Source of the DNA: Microbacterium yannicii PS01
GTDB lineage: Bacteria; Actinomycetota; Actinomycetes; Actinomycetales; Microbacteriaceae
DNA length: 64,000 nt
NCBI RefSeq assembly: GCF_000304335.1
Contig: NZ_CAJF01000017.1
Span: 17,971 to 81,970 of the forward strand
Direction: 5' to 3'
Numbering within the stretch: the stretch's first letter is position 1; every line of letters starts with the position of its first letter. Position numbers and translations under genes: made by a program. This document shows positions 17,088 to 25,516 of the stretch, one piece after another. Under the pieces are notes generated by a model that worked only from the letters and a program-made list of their open reading frames with translations, was not told the origin of the DNA and did not search any database.

Positions 17088-17115
17088 CGAATCAGACATA
17101 AGCAAACCTGATTCG
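17088..17115. promoter_or_regulatory. Inverted-repeat operator between fusion 2 and the LysR gene
   Basis: CGAATCAG (17088-17095) and CTGATTCG (17108-17115) are perfect 8-bp arms separated by 12 nt containing ACATAAGC. The site is centred in the divergent intergenic region 17006-17239 and is the best candidate LysR box in the window. No other feature was seen in that gap beyond the SD CCCGGAGGA before 17240. Confidence 0.6.
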
Positions 17116-17239
17116 CACCTTGAGCTTCGTCTATCACCGACTCACCACACTCATCGGCGCGGACGATGTTCTCTGGCGCTCGAATAGACGGCATTGATAC
17201 AGTGACCTCACGCGTCCTTACCCGGAGGATCACACCGTC

Positions 17240-18193
17240 GTGACCGACCACGCCCTGCTCTCGCGCCTCGATCTCAACCTGCTGGTCGCGCTCGACGCCC
17301 TGCTCACCGAGCGGAGCGTCACGCGCGCCGCCGAGCGTCTGCACCTGAGCCAGCCGGCGCTGAGCGCTTCCCTCGGCCGCCTGCGCACCCACTTCGGAGA
17401 CCAGATCCTGGCGCGTCGGGGCAACACCTACGAACTCACGCCGTTCGCCGTGCGGCTCGCCGAGCACACGGCCGCCGCCCTCGAAGCGGCACGACGCGTC
17501 TTCGAGAGCCAGGCGTCCTGGTCGCCGGAGGAGTCCACCCGCGAGTTCTCGATCTACGGGTCGGACTACGGCTTCGTCACCGTCGGAAGCGTCGTGTCGC
17601 GCCTGGCCGCCGAACGGGCACCGGGCGTGCGTTTCCGGTTCATGCTGCACAACCCGACCATCGTCGAGGACGCCGCCTCGAAGCTGCGGTCCGTCGACGG
17701 CATGATCATCCCGCACGGCCCGTTGTCGGACCACCCGTACGTCGACCTCTGGCACGACGACTGGGTCGCCATCGTCTCCACGTCCAACGACGCCGTCGCC
17801 CACGCCCTGACCATGGACCAGCTGGCAGAGCTTCCGTGGGTGATGACGTACCAGACCCGCTCGGCCTTCACCTCTGCGGGGCGCCAGGTGCAGCAGCTCG
17901 GCATCGAGCCGCACGTCGAGGTGATCGTGGAGAGCTTCCTGTCGATGACCCACTTCATCGCCGGCACCCAGCGCATCGGCGTGATCCAGACGGCGATCGC
18001 CCCCCTGGCCGTGCGGGCGGGCGGCGTGCGGGTGGTCCGGCTGCCCTTCACTCCCACGCCGTTGACGAACGCGCTGTGGTGGCATCCGGTGCACGGCCGC
18101 GATCCTGAGCACGCCTGGATGCGCGAGCTCTTCGTCGAGGCAGGACGAGTGGTGGATGCCGGCGCCCACGTCGCCGACCCCCCGCTGATCTGA
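17240..18193 (+). CDS. LysR-family transcriptional regulator
   Basis: A 317-residue LysR protein starting at GTG 17240 behind CGGAGGA. The N-terminal winged HTH is clear: LLVALDALLTERSVTRAAER then LHLSQPALSASLGRLR (residues about 12-50). The effector domain follows (about 95-305), with the TYQTRSAF/IAGTQRIGVI loops seen in NodD-like LysRs that respond to aromatic or flavonoid inducers; that subgroup comparison is tentative. It is divergent from the fused CGD genes and next to an 8-bp inverted repeat, so it likely activates them when a glycoside or aglycone is present. Confidence 0.88.
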   Translation: MTDHALLSRLDLNLLVALDALLTERSVTRAAERLHLSQPALSASLGRLRTHFGDQILARRGNTYELTPFAVRLAEHTAAALEAARRVFESQASWSPEESTREFSIYGSDYGFVTVGSVVSRLAAERAPGVRFRFMLHNPTIVEDAASKLRSVDGMIIPHGPLSDHPYVDLWHDDWVAIVSTSNDAVAHALTMDQLAELPWVMTYQTRSAFTSAGRQVQQLGIEPHVEVIVESFLSMTHFIAGTQRIGVIQTAIAPLAVRAGGVRVVRLPFTPTPLTNALWWHPVHGRDPEHAWMRELFVEAGRVVDAGAHVADPPLI

Positions 18194-18230
18194 CCCCATT
18201 CATCTGACCGCCGCGGACGCGCCCGTGGCC

Positions 18231-18283
18231 ACTCGCCAGGACACGCCGTAGAACGGCGGGCGCGGCGGCGGGTTCTGGCGAGT
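18231..18283. terminator. Bidirectional terminator between LysR and the GH13 operon
   Basis: Outer arms ACTCGCCAG (18231-18239) and CTGGCGAGT (18275-18283) pair perfectly, with a nested CGCCGT-aga-ACGGCG hairpin inside. It lies between two convergent stop codons. Confidence 0.6.
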
Positions 18284-18301
18284 CGCGGCAGGAAGGCCGC
18301 G

Positions 18302-19999
18302 TCAGAGCGGTCGAAGCCACACGTAGCCGAAAGGCTCCAGGGTCAGGCCGTCGTGCCGGCGCCCGGTGACGGCGTCGACGCCCGAGACGGACGGAGCAGA
18401 TACCGCCTCTTCGCTGACGTTCACCACGGCGAGCACGTCGTCGGCCGTGCCGGCGGCCCGCCGCACGGCGAAGAGACGATCGTCGAGCCTCTCCACGCGC
18501 TGATCGGCGAACGGTGAGAACCCTGCGAGCGACCGCCGCACCGTCAACAGCCGCCGCAGGCCCTCGAGCATGCCGCGGCGGCGAGCAGAGCCGGCGAGCT
18601 CCCGGCTGAGCCGCTCGGCGTCCAGGACCTCGCGATTGATCCGCCGGGGGATGCCGCTCTCTTCCATGCCGCCGCGGTCCTGGCCGGAGCCGAGAAGCGA
18701 GTGGTAGTAGACGGCCGGAACGCCGATCACCGACAGCAGGATGGCGTGGGCTGCCAGTCCGCGAGTCACGGCATCCGCGTCCGGATCGCCGGACGCCGGG
18801 CTCACGAGCGCGTCGAGGAAGTTGGTGTTGAGCTCGTAGACACCCTCGGTGCCATCGGCCCGGCGGGCCATCGAGACCCTTCCGCCGCGCGCGATCGTGC
18901 GCTCCACGAGCAGCGCGCGGTCGTCGTCGGTGAGCAGACCCTCCGTGGGGCGGATGCCGATCCCGTCGTGGCTCGCGAGGAAGTTGAACCAGGTGGCGGA
19001 GTCGCTGACGGGACCGATCCTCGACGCCCACTCCGACAGGGCGGTCGCGCGCCCCGTGACGAATGCGTGCAGCACGAGCGGCGGCAGTGCGAACTGGTAC
19101 ACCATGTGCGCTTCGTCGGACCCGTCGCCGAAGTACGTGATGTTGTCGGCATGCGGGACGTTCGTCTCGGTCAGGAGCAGCGTTCCGGGCGCCAGCGCGT
19201 CGACGAGAACGCGCCAGATGCGGATGATCGCGTGCGTCTGCGGCAGATGGATGCACGTCGTTCCCGACTGCTTCCACAGGTACCCGATCGCGTCGAGGCG
19301 CACCGTGGTCGCTCCCCGGGAGAGATATCCGAGCAGCACGTCGGTGAGTTCTCGCAGAACAGCGGGGGTGCTCGGATCGACGTCGACCTGATCAGGGCCG
19401 AACGTCGTCCACGCGTGCGCGACGGTGCCGTCGGGTCGGTCGTAATCGTGCGTCAGGGGGCTGGTCCGGGGACGCACGACATGAGACGTGTCGAAGTCCT
19501 GGCCGGGCTCGAGGAAGTACCCGGCGTAGCGAGGATCGCGGGCGAGCCAGCCCTGGAACCACGGACTGGAGCTGGAGAGGTGGTTGGCGACGAAGTCGAG
19601 CGCGAGCGCGTGGTCCGCGCGCAGGTCGGCGACGTCCTCCCAGGTGCCGAGCTCCGGGTTGACCTCCCGATGATCGACGACGCCGAAGCCGTCGTCCGAG
19701 GTCCACGGATAGATCGGCAGCAGGTGAACGTCGGTGACGGCATCCCTCACGTGCGTGCGCAGCACGTCGGCGAGCGTATGGAGTGGCGTCTCGCCCTCCC
19801 GGCGGAACGCGTCGCCGTAGGTGATGAGGTAGGCGGTGCCCTCGTCGGGCCGCCCCCGGTCGGCGGGATGGAGCCGCGGCGCCCAGCGCTGCGCGAGGTC
19901 GGTGAGGGCGTCGAGGACCTCGTCGGCACGTCCGGGGTAGAGCCCCGAGACGAGCGGCTCAAGGCGCCGGCGGAGCAGGTCGATGTCGACGTCGGTCAT
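18302..19999 (-). CDS. GH13 subfamily 18 phosphorylase-like enzyme (sucrose/glucosylglycerate phosphorylase type)
   Basis: A 565-residue alpha-amylase-superfamily protein. Catalytic residues are recognisable: Asp236 nucleophile in VRLDAIGYLWK, Glu278 in LTETNVPHAD and Asp345 in LASHDGIGI. The GTTCIHLPQTH and NVPHADNITYFG segments are typical of GH13_18 sucrose and glucosylglycerate phosphorylases rather than amylases. The enzyme would split an alpha-glucoside with phosphate to give glucose 1-phosphate in the cytoplasm. It is the last gene of a seven-gene operon and overlaps the GH36 gene by 4 bp. The acceptor sugar is unknown. Confidence 0.85.
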   Translation of the reverse strand: MTDVDIDLLRRRLEPLVSGLYPGRADEVLDALTDLAQRWAPRLHPADRGRPDEGTAYLITYGDAFRREGETPLHTLADVLRTHVRDAVTDVHLLPIYPWTSDDGFGVVDHREVNPELGTWEDVADLRADHALALDFVANHLSSSSPWFQGWLARDPRYAGYFLEPGQDFDTSHVVRPRTSPLTHDYDRPDGTVAHAWTTFGPDQVDVDPSTPAVLRELTDVLLGYLSRGATTVRLDAIGYLWKQSGTTCIHLPQTHAIIRIWRVLVDALAPGTLLLTETNVPHADNITYFGDGSDEAHMVYQFALPPLVLHAFVTGRATALSEWASRIGPVSDSATWFNFLASHDGIGIRPTEGLLTDDDRALLVERTIARGGRVSMARRADGTEGVYELNTNFLDALVSPASGDPDADAVTRGLAAHAILLSVIGVPAVYYHSLLGSGQDRGGMEESGIPRRINREVLDAERLSRELAGSARRRGMLEGLRRLLTVRRSLAGFSPFADQRVERLDDRLFAVRRAAGTADDVLAVVNVSEEAVSAPSVSGVDAVTGRRHDGLTLEPFGYVWLRPL

Positions 20000-21291
20000 G
20001 CGGTGCGTTCCTCCAGCAGTCGGCTCACCAGTCGCAGGCCGTGGTCGTCGAGCTCGGCGATCCGGTCGGAGAACCCCCGAAGCCCGGGCGCCTCGAGCAC
20101 CACCCGTGCCCACTCGTCGCGAAGAGCGAACTCCGGACGGGCGACGAGACAGTCCGGGTCTGTCGTCCACAGGCGTCCGTGCTGCCAGGCCCTCGCTTCG
20201 AGCGACATCCGTCCGCGAAGCCCTTGCGACCCATCCTCGCCGCCCTCGTGGAACGTGTCGGGTGACACGCGCATCGCATCCACGAGTCCGACGCTGGGGA
20301 GCATCGGGGCACCGCACCCGAGCAGATACGCGTCCTCGCCCATCACGTCGCGGATGAGCGCGAGCCCCGAGCGGTATGCCGTGATGGGTGTGGCGTCAGG
20401 ATCGTGACGATCGCCGGGCACCGCCCCGGAGTAGAGGAAGTCCAGCTTGAGGTAGTCGACCCCCAGCTCGCGCACGCCGGTGAACACCGTCGTCAGGTAT
20501 TCGCGCACACCGGGATGGGTGAGGTCGAGACCGACGAGATCGTCGCCCCAGTTGTATCCCGCCGGTCCCACGAGCCAGTCCGGATGCCGTCGGGCCAGGA
20601 CGGAGCCCGCGCCCACCGAGAACGGCGCCAGCCAGAGTCCTGCTCGTCTGCCGCTGTCGGCGATGGCGGCGACCGCGTCAGGCAACGAGCCGAAGTCCGG
20701 GTCGGGCCTGGTCCATTCTCCGGTCCCGAGGCTCCAGCCGTCGTCGATCTGCACGACATCCACCGGAAGGCGGTGCTGCTCGATGGCCTCGAGATTCTCG
20801 AGCACATCGGCCGCTGTGACCGCTTCGAAGTAGCGGTACCACGTGCACCAGACGCGCGGAACAGCGGGGTTCTTCCGTGCCCCCATGCGGACGCCGAACC
20901 GCTCGCCGAAGTCCGCGAGCGCCGGATGATCCCTGCCGGGCGCGACCGCGGCATCCGTCGTCCACTGCGCGATCGGCGCTTCCGCCTGCACCACGACGCG
21001 GTCGCCTCGCCACTCGGCACGGATGGACGGGACGACGCGAGAGGCGTCGAGCGTCGCGTAGACCCGCGACGGAGCGCCCTCGCCCGGATCGACGACGAGG
21101 AGTCCCTCGCCCTGAACCCCCTCGTCGGGGAGCGGTGTGCCGGGCCGGAAGCGCATGAGGTGCTGCCAGCCCTCCGCCGGGCGGTGCGCCGGGGCAGCCC
21201 GGTCGTACCAGGTGGTGGGGCTCCAGCTCTGCCACCCCTCCGCGTAGACGCGCGCGGACGGCGCGACGGGCACCTCGTCGATGATGGTCAT
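19996..21291 (-). CDS. Short GH36-type alpha-galactosidase-like glycosidase
   Basis: A 431-residue GH36/melibiase-type protein, much shorter than the ~700-residue classical enzyme; the N-terminal beta-supersandwich is reduced. IDDGW is at 182-186, the nucleophile is probably Asp284 in YLKLDFLY and the acid/base Asp345 in MRVSPDTF. It presumably hydrolyses an alpha-galactoside or related alpha-glycoside inside the cell, as no signal peptide is visible. It overlaps the upstream Gfo/Idh gene and the downstream GH13 gene by 4 bp each. With the phosphorylase it suggests a mixed alpha-linked oligosaccharide substrate. Confidence 0.82.
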   Translation of the reverse strand: MTIIDEVPVAPSARVYAEGWQSWSPTTWYDRAAPAHRPAEGWQHLMRFRPGTPLPDEGVQGEGLLVVDPGEGAPSRVYATLDASRVVPSIRAEWRGDRVVVQAEAPIAQWTTDAAVAPGRDHPALADFGERFGVRMGARKNPAVPRVWCTWYRYFEAVTAADVLENLEAIEQHRLPVDVVQIDDGWSLGTGEWTRPDPDFGSLPDAVAAIADSGRRAGLWLAPFSVGAGSVLARRHPDWLVGPAGYNWGDDLVGLDLTHPGVREYLTTVFTGVRELGVDYLKLDFLYSGAVPGDRHDPDATPITAYRSGLALIRDVMGEDAYLLGCGAPMLPSVGLVDAMRVSPDTFHEGGEDGSQGLRGRMSLEARAWQHGRLWTTDPDCLVARPEFALRDEWARVVLEAPGLRGFSDRIAELDDHGLRLVSRLLEERTA

Positions 21292-22382
21292 GCCGCGGCC
21301 GCCCTTCGTGTCGCGCTCGTCAGGACGAGGTCGCTCGGATGCACCGGCGCTCCGCCCGCCTCGGCCGAAGCGACCGCGGCGAGTCCGAGCCGCACCGAGG
21401 CCAGGACATGGTCCGCGGCGTTCTCAGGCTCGCGCTCTTCCGCGATCGCGGAGAGCAGCTCCCCCATCGCGCCGGCGAATCCGTCGGTGAACCACTGCCC
21501 CTGCAGCGCGAACGGCGCGCGTGCGCCGTCGTGGTCGAGCTCGAGGAAGTCGCTGCCGAGAAGGACGCTCCCCCGGAGCGTGCCCGCAGTCCCGTGAATC
21601 CAGAACGGACAGCCGCCGGACCGGGTGCGGGCGTCGCCGACGATGCGCACCGAGCCGCTGGCCCCCGAGCTCGTCGAGATCTCGACGCCCGCATGCCACG
21701 GGTTCCGCGCGGAGTCGGGCTGACCCGGCACGCGCGAGTCGAAGGCCGAGACGCGCTCCGCGCTCGAGCCCTCGAGCCAGCACCGCGTGATGTCGATCCA
21801 ATGGACGAGATAGTCGGCGAGGAGCATGTGGGGGACATCGTCGAAAGGGGTGCCGGCCAGCGGCGGCAACGGCTTGTCGTGGAGGTGCGTGACGCCGACG
21901 ACCTCGCCGATCGTCCCGTCCCGGACGAGCAGCGTCGCCAGCCTCCACGCCGGCGCCCAGCGGGCGTTCTGGTTGACGGCGACCCGGAGCCCCCGATCGC
22001 GGGCGAGCTCGAGCACCTGCCGCAGCCGAGGGAGTTCGGATCCGTCGACACTCAGCGGCTTCTGCGCGAGCACGTGCTTGCCGGCGCGCACCGCCGCCTC
22101 GATCAGCTCGAGCCGGCCCGTCGGCCCGGTTGCGATGTCGACGACCTGAACAGATGGGTCCGCCATGAGGTCGGCCACCGAGGTGTGCACCGTCCCGATC
22201 CCGAAGTCTGCGGCGAGCGCTCGCGCCGATTCCGCGGTGCGCGAGGCGACGGCGACCACGGGGATGCCCCACGCGGCGTAGGCGGGAAGATGCGCGGACC
22301 GCGCGATGGCACCCGCGCCGACCAGTCCCACGCGCGCCGGGGAGGTCGGGATGCGGGGTCGGTAGTCCGGAAGATCGATCAT
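21288..22382 (-). CDS. Gfo/Idh/MocA-family oxidoreductase
   Basis: A 364-residue NAD(P)-dependent dehydrogenase. ARVGLVGAGAIARSAHL is the Rossmann motif, and HVLAQKPLSVDG replaces the usual EKP with QKP while keeping the catalytic Lys. The C-terminal domain includes HMLLADYLVHWID. The N terminus carries a short extension (MIDLPDYRPRIPTSP). It is encoded between the MDR dehydrogenase and GH36 genes with 4-bp overlaps on both sides. Its role is probably oxidation or reduction of a sugar from the imported oligosaccharide. Confidence 0.87.
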   Translation of the reverse strand: MIDLPDYRPRIPTSPARVGLVGAGAIARSAHLPAYAAWGIPVVAVASRTAESARALAADFGIGTVHTSVADLMADPSVQVVDIATGPTGRLELIEAAVRAGKHVLAQKPLSVDGSELPRLRQVLELARDRGLRVAVNQNARWAPAWRLATLLVRDGTIGEVVGVTHLHDKPLPPLAGTPFDDVPHMLLADYLVHWIDITRCWLEGSSAERVSAFDSRVPGQPDSARNPWHAGVEISTSSGASGSVRIVGDARTRSGGCPFWIHGTAGTLRGSVLLGSDFLELDHDGARAPFALQGQWFTDGFAGAMGELLSAIAEEREPENAADHVLASVRLGLAAVASAEAGGAPVHPSDLVLTSATRRAAAA

Positions 22383-23437
22383 CGCGCGCGCTCCGGAGCG
22401 GCATCGAACCGGAGGACCGCCTGCAGGATCTGCGGGTCTCCCGCGTCGAGACGCTCGAACACCGTGGCGACGTCCGCTGCCCCGACGACATCGGTCACGA
22501 GCGCGGCAGCGTCGACCGCCCCCGCCAGGATCAGCTCCATGACGGTGCGGACCAGCCGCGGCTGGTCCCATCGCCCGCCGAGCGCGACGGGCACCCCCGA
22601 GATCTGAGAGGCCACGATCCGCACGCGGTTGTGATGGAACTCCTCGCCGAGCCGCAGATTCGACGCGCCGCCCTGATAGAAGCCGGATGCCGCGACCAGC
22701 CCTTCCTCGACGACGCACCTCACCGCCTCGTGCAGCGCCCGGTCGGAGCCCGAGAGCTCGATCGCGCTGTCGGCGCCGCCCCCCGTCACCTCGCGGATGT
22801 AGGCGCCCGCCCCACCCGGACGGGCCGCGTCGATCGTCTCGACGGCGCCGAAAGCAGCGGCCATCGACAGACGCCCCGGGACGGTGTCGACGGCGTAGAC
22901 CCGGCCGCCCGACAGGCTCGCCAGCCGTGTGGCGAGCAGTCCGATGACACCCTGCCCGAAGATCGCGACACGCTCCCCGAGCCGGACGTCCGCCGCGAGC
23001 ACGCCGTTCAGAGCGATGGAGCCCACGCGGGCGAACGTGCCGAGGATCGGATCGGCACCGCCGGGCAGCTTCCGCCTGGCGAGAGCGGATGCCGGCAGCA
23101 CGGCGTCGCTGCGGTGACCCCAGATCCCGTGGACCACATCGCCGGGGCGCAGCGCGGTGACGTCGTCGGCCACCTCGACGACCTGGCCGACTTCGGAATA
23201 CCCCCACCCCTGCACGGGATAGGCGAAGCTCGGCTCTCCCGGCACGAAGAGCCGGCGCGTCGCGTCCCACGTCGAGGTGAGGTAGGGGTTCGTGCCGCGG
23301 TAGGCGGTCAGCTCGGTGCCGGCCGAGATCCCCGAGTACCAGGTCGCGATCCGCACTGCCCCCGGCGTGAGCGGAGCGCTCTCGGTCTCGACCAGCTCGA
23401 CGCGCCCGGGTTCGGTGAATTGGACGATATGAGGCAC
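22379..23437 (-). CDS. MDR-superfamily (zinc-type) alcohol/sugar dehydrogenase
   Basis: A 352-residue medium-chain dehydrogenase/reductase starting at GTG 23437 behind AAAGGAG. The N-terminal catalytic fold is present (SGISAGTELTAYRG, GWGYSEVGQVVEV), followed by a Rossmann domain with VAIFGQGVIGLLATR. The four-Cys structural zinc cluster of classical alcohol dehydrogenases is absent, and the first catalytic Cys is replaced by Ser, so it may be zinc-independent. Such proteins occur with Gfo/Idh partners in sugar operons. Substrate unknown. Confidence 0.82.
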   Translation of the reverse strand: MPHIVQFTEPGRVELVETESAPLTPGAVRIATWYSGISAGTELTAYRGTNPYLTSTWDATRRLFVPGEPSFAYPVQGWGYSEVGQVVEVADDVTALRPGDVVHGIWGHRSDAVLPASALARRKLPGGADPILGTFARVGSIALNGVLAADVRLGERVAIFGQGVIGLLATRLASLSGGRVYAVDTVPGRLSMAAAFGAVETIDAARPGGAGAYIREVTGGGADSAIELSGSDRALHEAVRCVVEEGLVAASGFYQGGASNLRLGEEFHHNRVRIVASQISGVPVALGGRWDQPRLVRTVMELILAGAVDAAALVTDVVGAADVATVFERLDAGDPQILQAVLRFDAAPERAR

Positions 23438-23501
23438 GGGGACGTGCGCTCCTTTCGTGATGGGAGGGTGACGGATGCCGCGGCATGCGGCGAACGTGCG
23501 C

Positions 23502-24422
23502 TCAGCCCTTCTCGGCCCCGGCGGTGAGACCCCCGACCAGGAGGCGCTCGGAGGCGAAGAACAGGATGATGATCGGAAGAGTCAGGATGACCGATCCCGC
23601 CATCAGCACGGTCGTGGGAACCTCGATGCTTCCCGACAGCTGCGACAGACCGAGCGAGACCGTCCACGCGTCGCGCTTCTCGACGAGGAAGAGCAGCGCG
23701 AACAGGAACTCGTTCCACGCGATCATGAAGATGAAGAGTCCGTTCGACACCAGCGCCGGCATCGCCAGCGGAAGGCTGATCCTCCACATCGTCTGGAGCC
23801 GGCCGCATCCGTCGATGGCCGCCGCTTCTTCGAGCGAGACCGGAACGGTCGCGAAGTAGTTCCTCAGCGTGTAGATCGACACCGCGGCGACCTGCGAGAC
23901 GTAGACGACCACGAGAGCCACCAGGGACCCCCGCAGTCCGAGCTGCGTGAAGAAGACGAACAGCGGCACGGCGAGAAGGATCGCCGGGAAGAAGTAGACC
24001 GCGAGGAACAGGCCCGACACCTGACGGCGGCCGAAGAACTGAAGCCTGCTCACGGCGTACGCGCCGGGGATGGCGACCAGGAGCGTCAGCACGACGGTGC
24101 TCAGCGCGACCAGCAGCGAGTTCCGCATGAAGACGATGAAGCCCTGGCCGCCGTCCGAGACGGGCGCCAGCACCTCGACGTACGTCGAGAGGTCGAGCTC
24201 TTCGATCGAGATCCACAGCGCGCCGGGATCCTGCAGCAGCGACTCGAGCGAGCGGAAGCTCATCAGGACCATGTAATAGAAGGGGAAGACGGCCACGATC
24301 AGCAGCAGCGCGATGACGACGGGCTTGAGCACCGAGAGGAGCACGTTCTCGACGCGGTCGCGGCCGACGCCACGGCGTCGCGGGCGTGGCGTGGAGGTCT
24401 TCTCCAGTGTGGTGACGGTCAT
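23502..24422 (-). CDS. Sugar ABC transporter permease, MalG type
   Basis: A 306-residue CUT1 permease with a basic N-terminal tail, about six transmembrane segments starting at VVIALLLIVAVFPFYY, and an EAA loop (SLEEAAAIDGCGRLQTMW). It overlaps the MalF-type gene by 4 bp and precedes the MDR dehydrogenase gene by 64 bp. It belongs to the second sugar importer of the window. As with the first importer, no ATPase is encoded alongside. Confidence 0.9.
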   Translation of the reverse strand: MTVTTLEKTSTPRPRRRGVGRDRVENVLLSVLKPVVIALLLIVAVFPFYYMVLMSFRSLESLLQDPGALWISIEELDLSTYVEVLAPVSDGGQGFIVFMRNSLLVALSTVVLTLLVAIPGAYAVSRLQFFGRRQVSGLFLAVYFFPAILLAVPLFVFFTQLGLRGSLVALVVVYVSQVAAVSIYTLRNYFATVPVSLEEAAAIDGCGRLQTMWRISLPLAMPALVSNGLFIFMIAWNEFLFALLFLVEKRDAWTVSLGLSQLSGSIEVPTTVLMAGSVILTLPIIILFFASERLLVGGLTAGAEKG

Positions 24423-25516
24423 GCCTGCTCCTCCTGTCGGCCGAAGAGCTTGAGATAGACCCCGACGAGGACGGCGAGGATGGCGGCGAGCACGAGCGCC
24501 TGCGCCGCGGCTGCGCCGATGTCGCCCCGGGCCGTCATGTAGTCGAAGACGCGCACCGCGACCACCTCGGTTCCGGCGCCACCGCCGGTGAGCAGGTAGA
24601 TGTCGTCGAAGTTGTTGAACGTCCAGATGAACCGCAGCACGCACAGTACGGCGATCGTCGGGAGCAGCTGCGGCCACAGGATGTGCCAGAACCGCTGGGT
24701 GGGCGTGGCGCCGTCGATGCGCGCGGCCTCGTCGAGCACGTCCGGCACCGCCTGGAGCCGTGCGGTCAGGAAGAGGAAGGCGAACGGGAAGGAGCGCCAC
24801 GCCTCGAAGCAGATCACCGTGAACAGCGCGATCGGGAAGTCGATCTCCCAGCCGAAGATCGAGATGGGCAGCGACCGCTGCGACAGGAAGGCGACAGGCT
24901 CCTCCCAGCCGAGCACCGTCGTGCCGAACCAGTTCACGAACCCGTACTGCGGGTTCAGCAGGGTGGACCACACGAAGGTGGCCGCCACCACCGGGGCGAC
25001 GTAGGGCAGAAGGAGTGATGCGCGGATCAGACCGCGGCCGCGGAACGGCTTGCGCAGCGCCAGGGCGGCGATGAGCCCGATGCCGATCGCGAGCGCCGTC
25101 CCGCACACCGAGTAGACGATCGTCGTCCACAGCGCGCCGAGGAAGCCGGGAGAGGTCAGCACCTCGACGAAGTTGTCGAGCGTGTACTCCCCGATGATGC
25201 CGGTGTCGCGGATGTTGAGCAGCCGCACCTGCTGGAACGCGAGGGCGACCGCCCAGACGATCGGGATGATCACGGCCACCGTGATGATGATCAGGGTGGG
25301 ACTGATCAGCAGGAGGCCCGCTCGATTCTCTTCGCGGCTGCGACGGGACCGACCCCGCCGAGCCGGGAGCAGGTGCTCTCCGGCCCGGGCGTCCTCGTCG
25401 TCGTCGGGGACGGGGGCGGACCCGACAGGTCCGACCCCCCAGCCAGCTGAGTCACTGGAGCGACTCCTGGACGGATCGCGCCGCCTCGGCCGCGGTCGCC
25501 GCCGCCTGCTCGGCAT
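24419..25516 (-). CDS. Sugar ABC transporter permease, MalF type (start uncertain)
   Basis: The core protein (GLLLISPTLIIITVAV onward) is a CUT1 permease with an EAA loop (VLDEAARIDGATPTQRF). The only in-frame ATG, at 25516, overlaps the binding-protein gene by 65 bp and adds an unnatural Arg-rich head. A GTG at 25455 gives the usual GTGA overlap with the binding-protein stop but is one frame off. A G6 run lies just downstream, so a one-base error there is a real possibility. The function call is firm; the N-terminal ~45 residues are not. Confidence 0.8.
   Translation of the reverse strand: MPSRRRRPRPRRRDPSRSRSSDSAGWGVGPVGSAPVPDDDEDARAGEHLLPARRGRSRRSREENRAGLLLISPTLIIITVAVIIPIVWAVALAFQQVRLLNIRDTGIIGEYTLDNFVEVLTSPGFLGALWTTIVYSVCGTALAIGIGLIAALALRKPFRGRGLIRASLLLPYVAPVVAATFVWSTLLNPQYGFVNWFGTTVLGWEEPVAFLSQRSLPISIFGWEIDFPIALFTVICFEAWRSFPFAFLFLTARLQAVPDVLDEAARIDGATPTQRFWHILWPQLLPTIAVLCVLRFIWTFNNFDDIYLLTGGGAGTEVVAVRVFDYMTARGDIGAAAAQALVLAAILAVLVGVYLKLFGRQEEQA

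Noticed and set aside
15704..18199. An 831-codon minus-strand frame across the LysR gene
   Set aside because: Residues before the ATG at 17005 are the antisense of LysR and the intergenic region; only the fused deglycosidase part is real.
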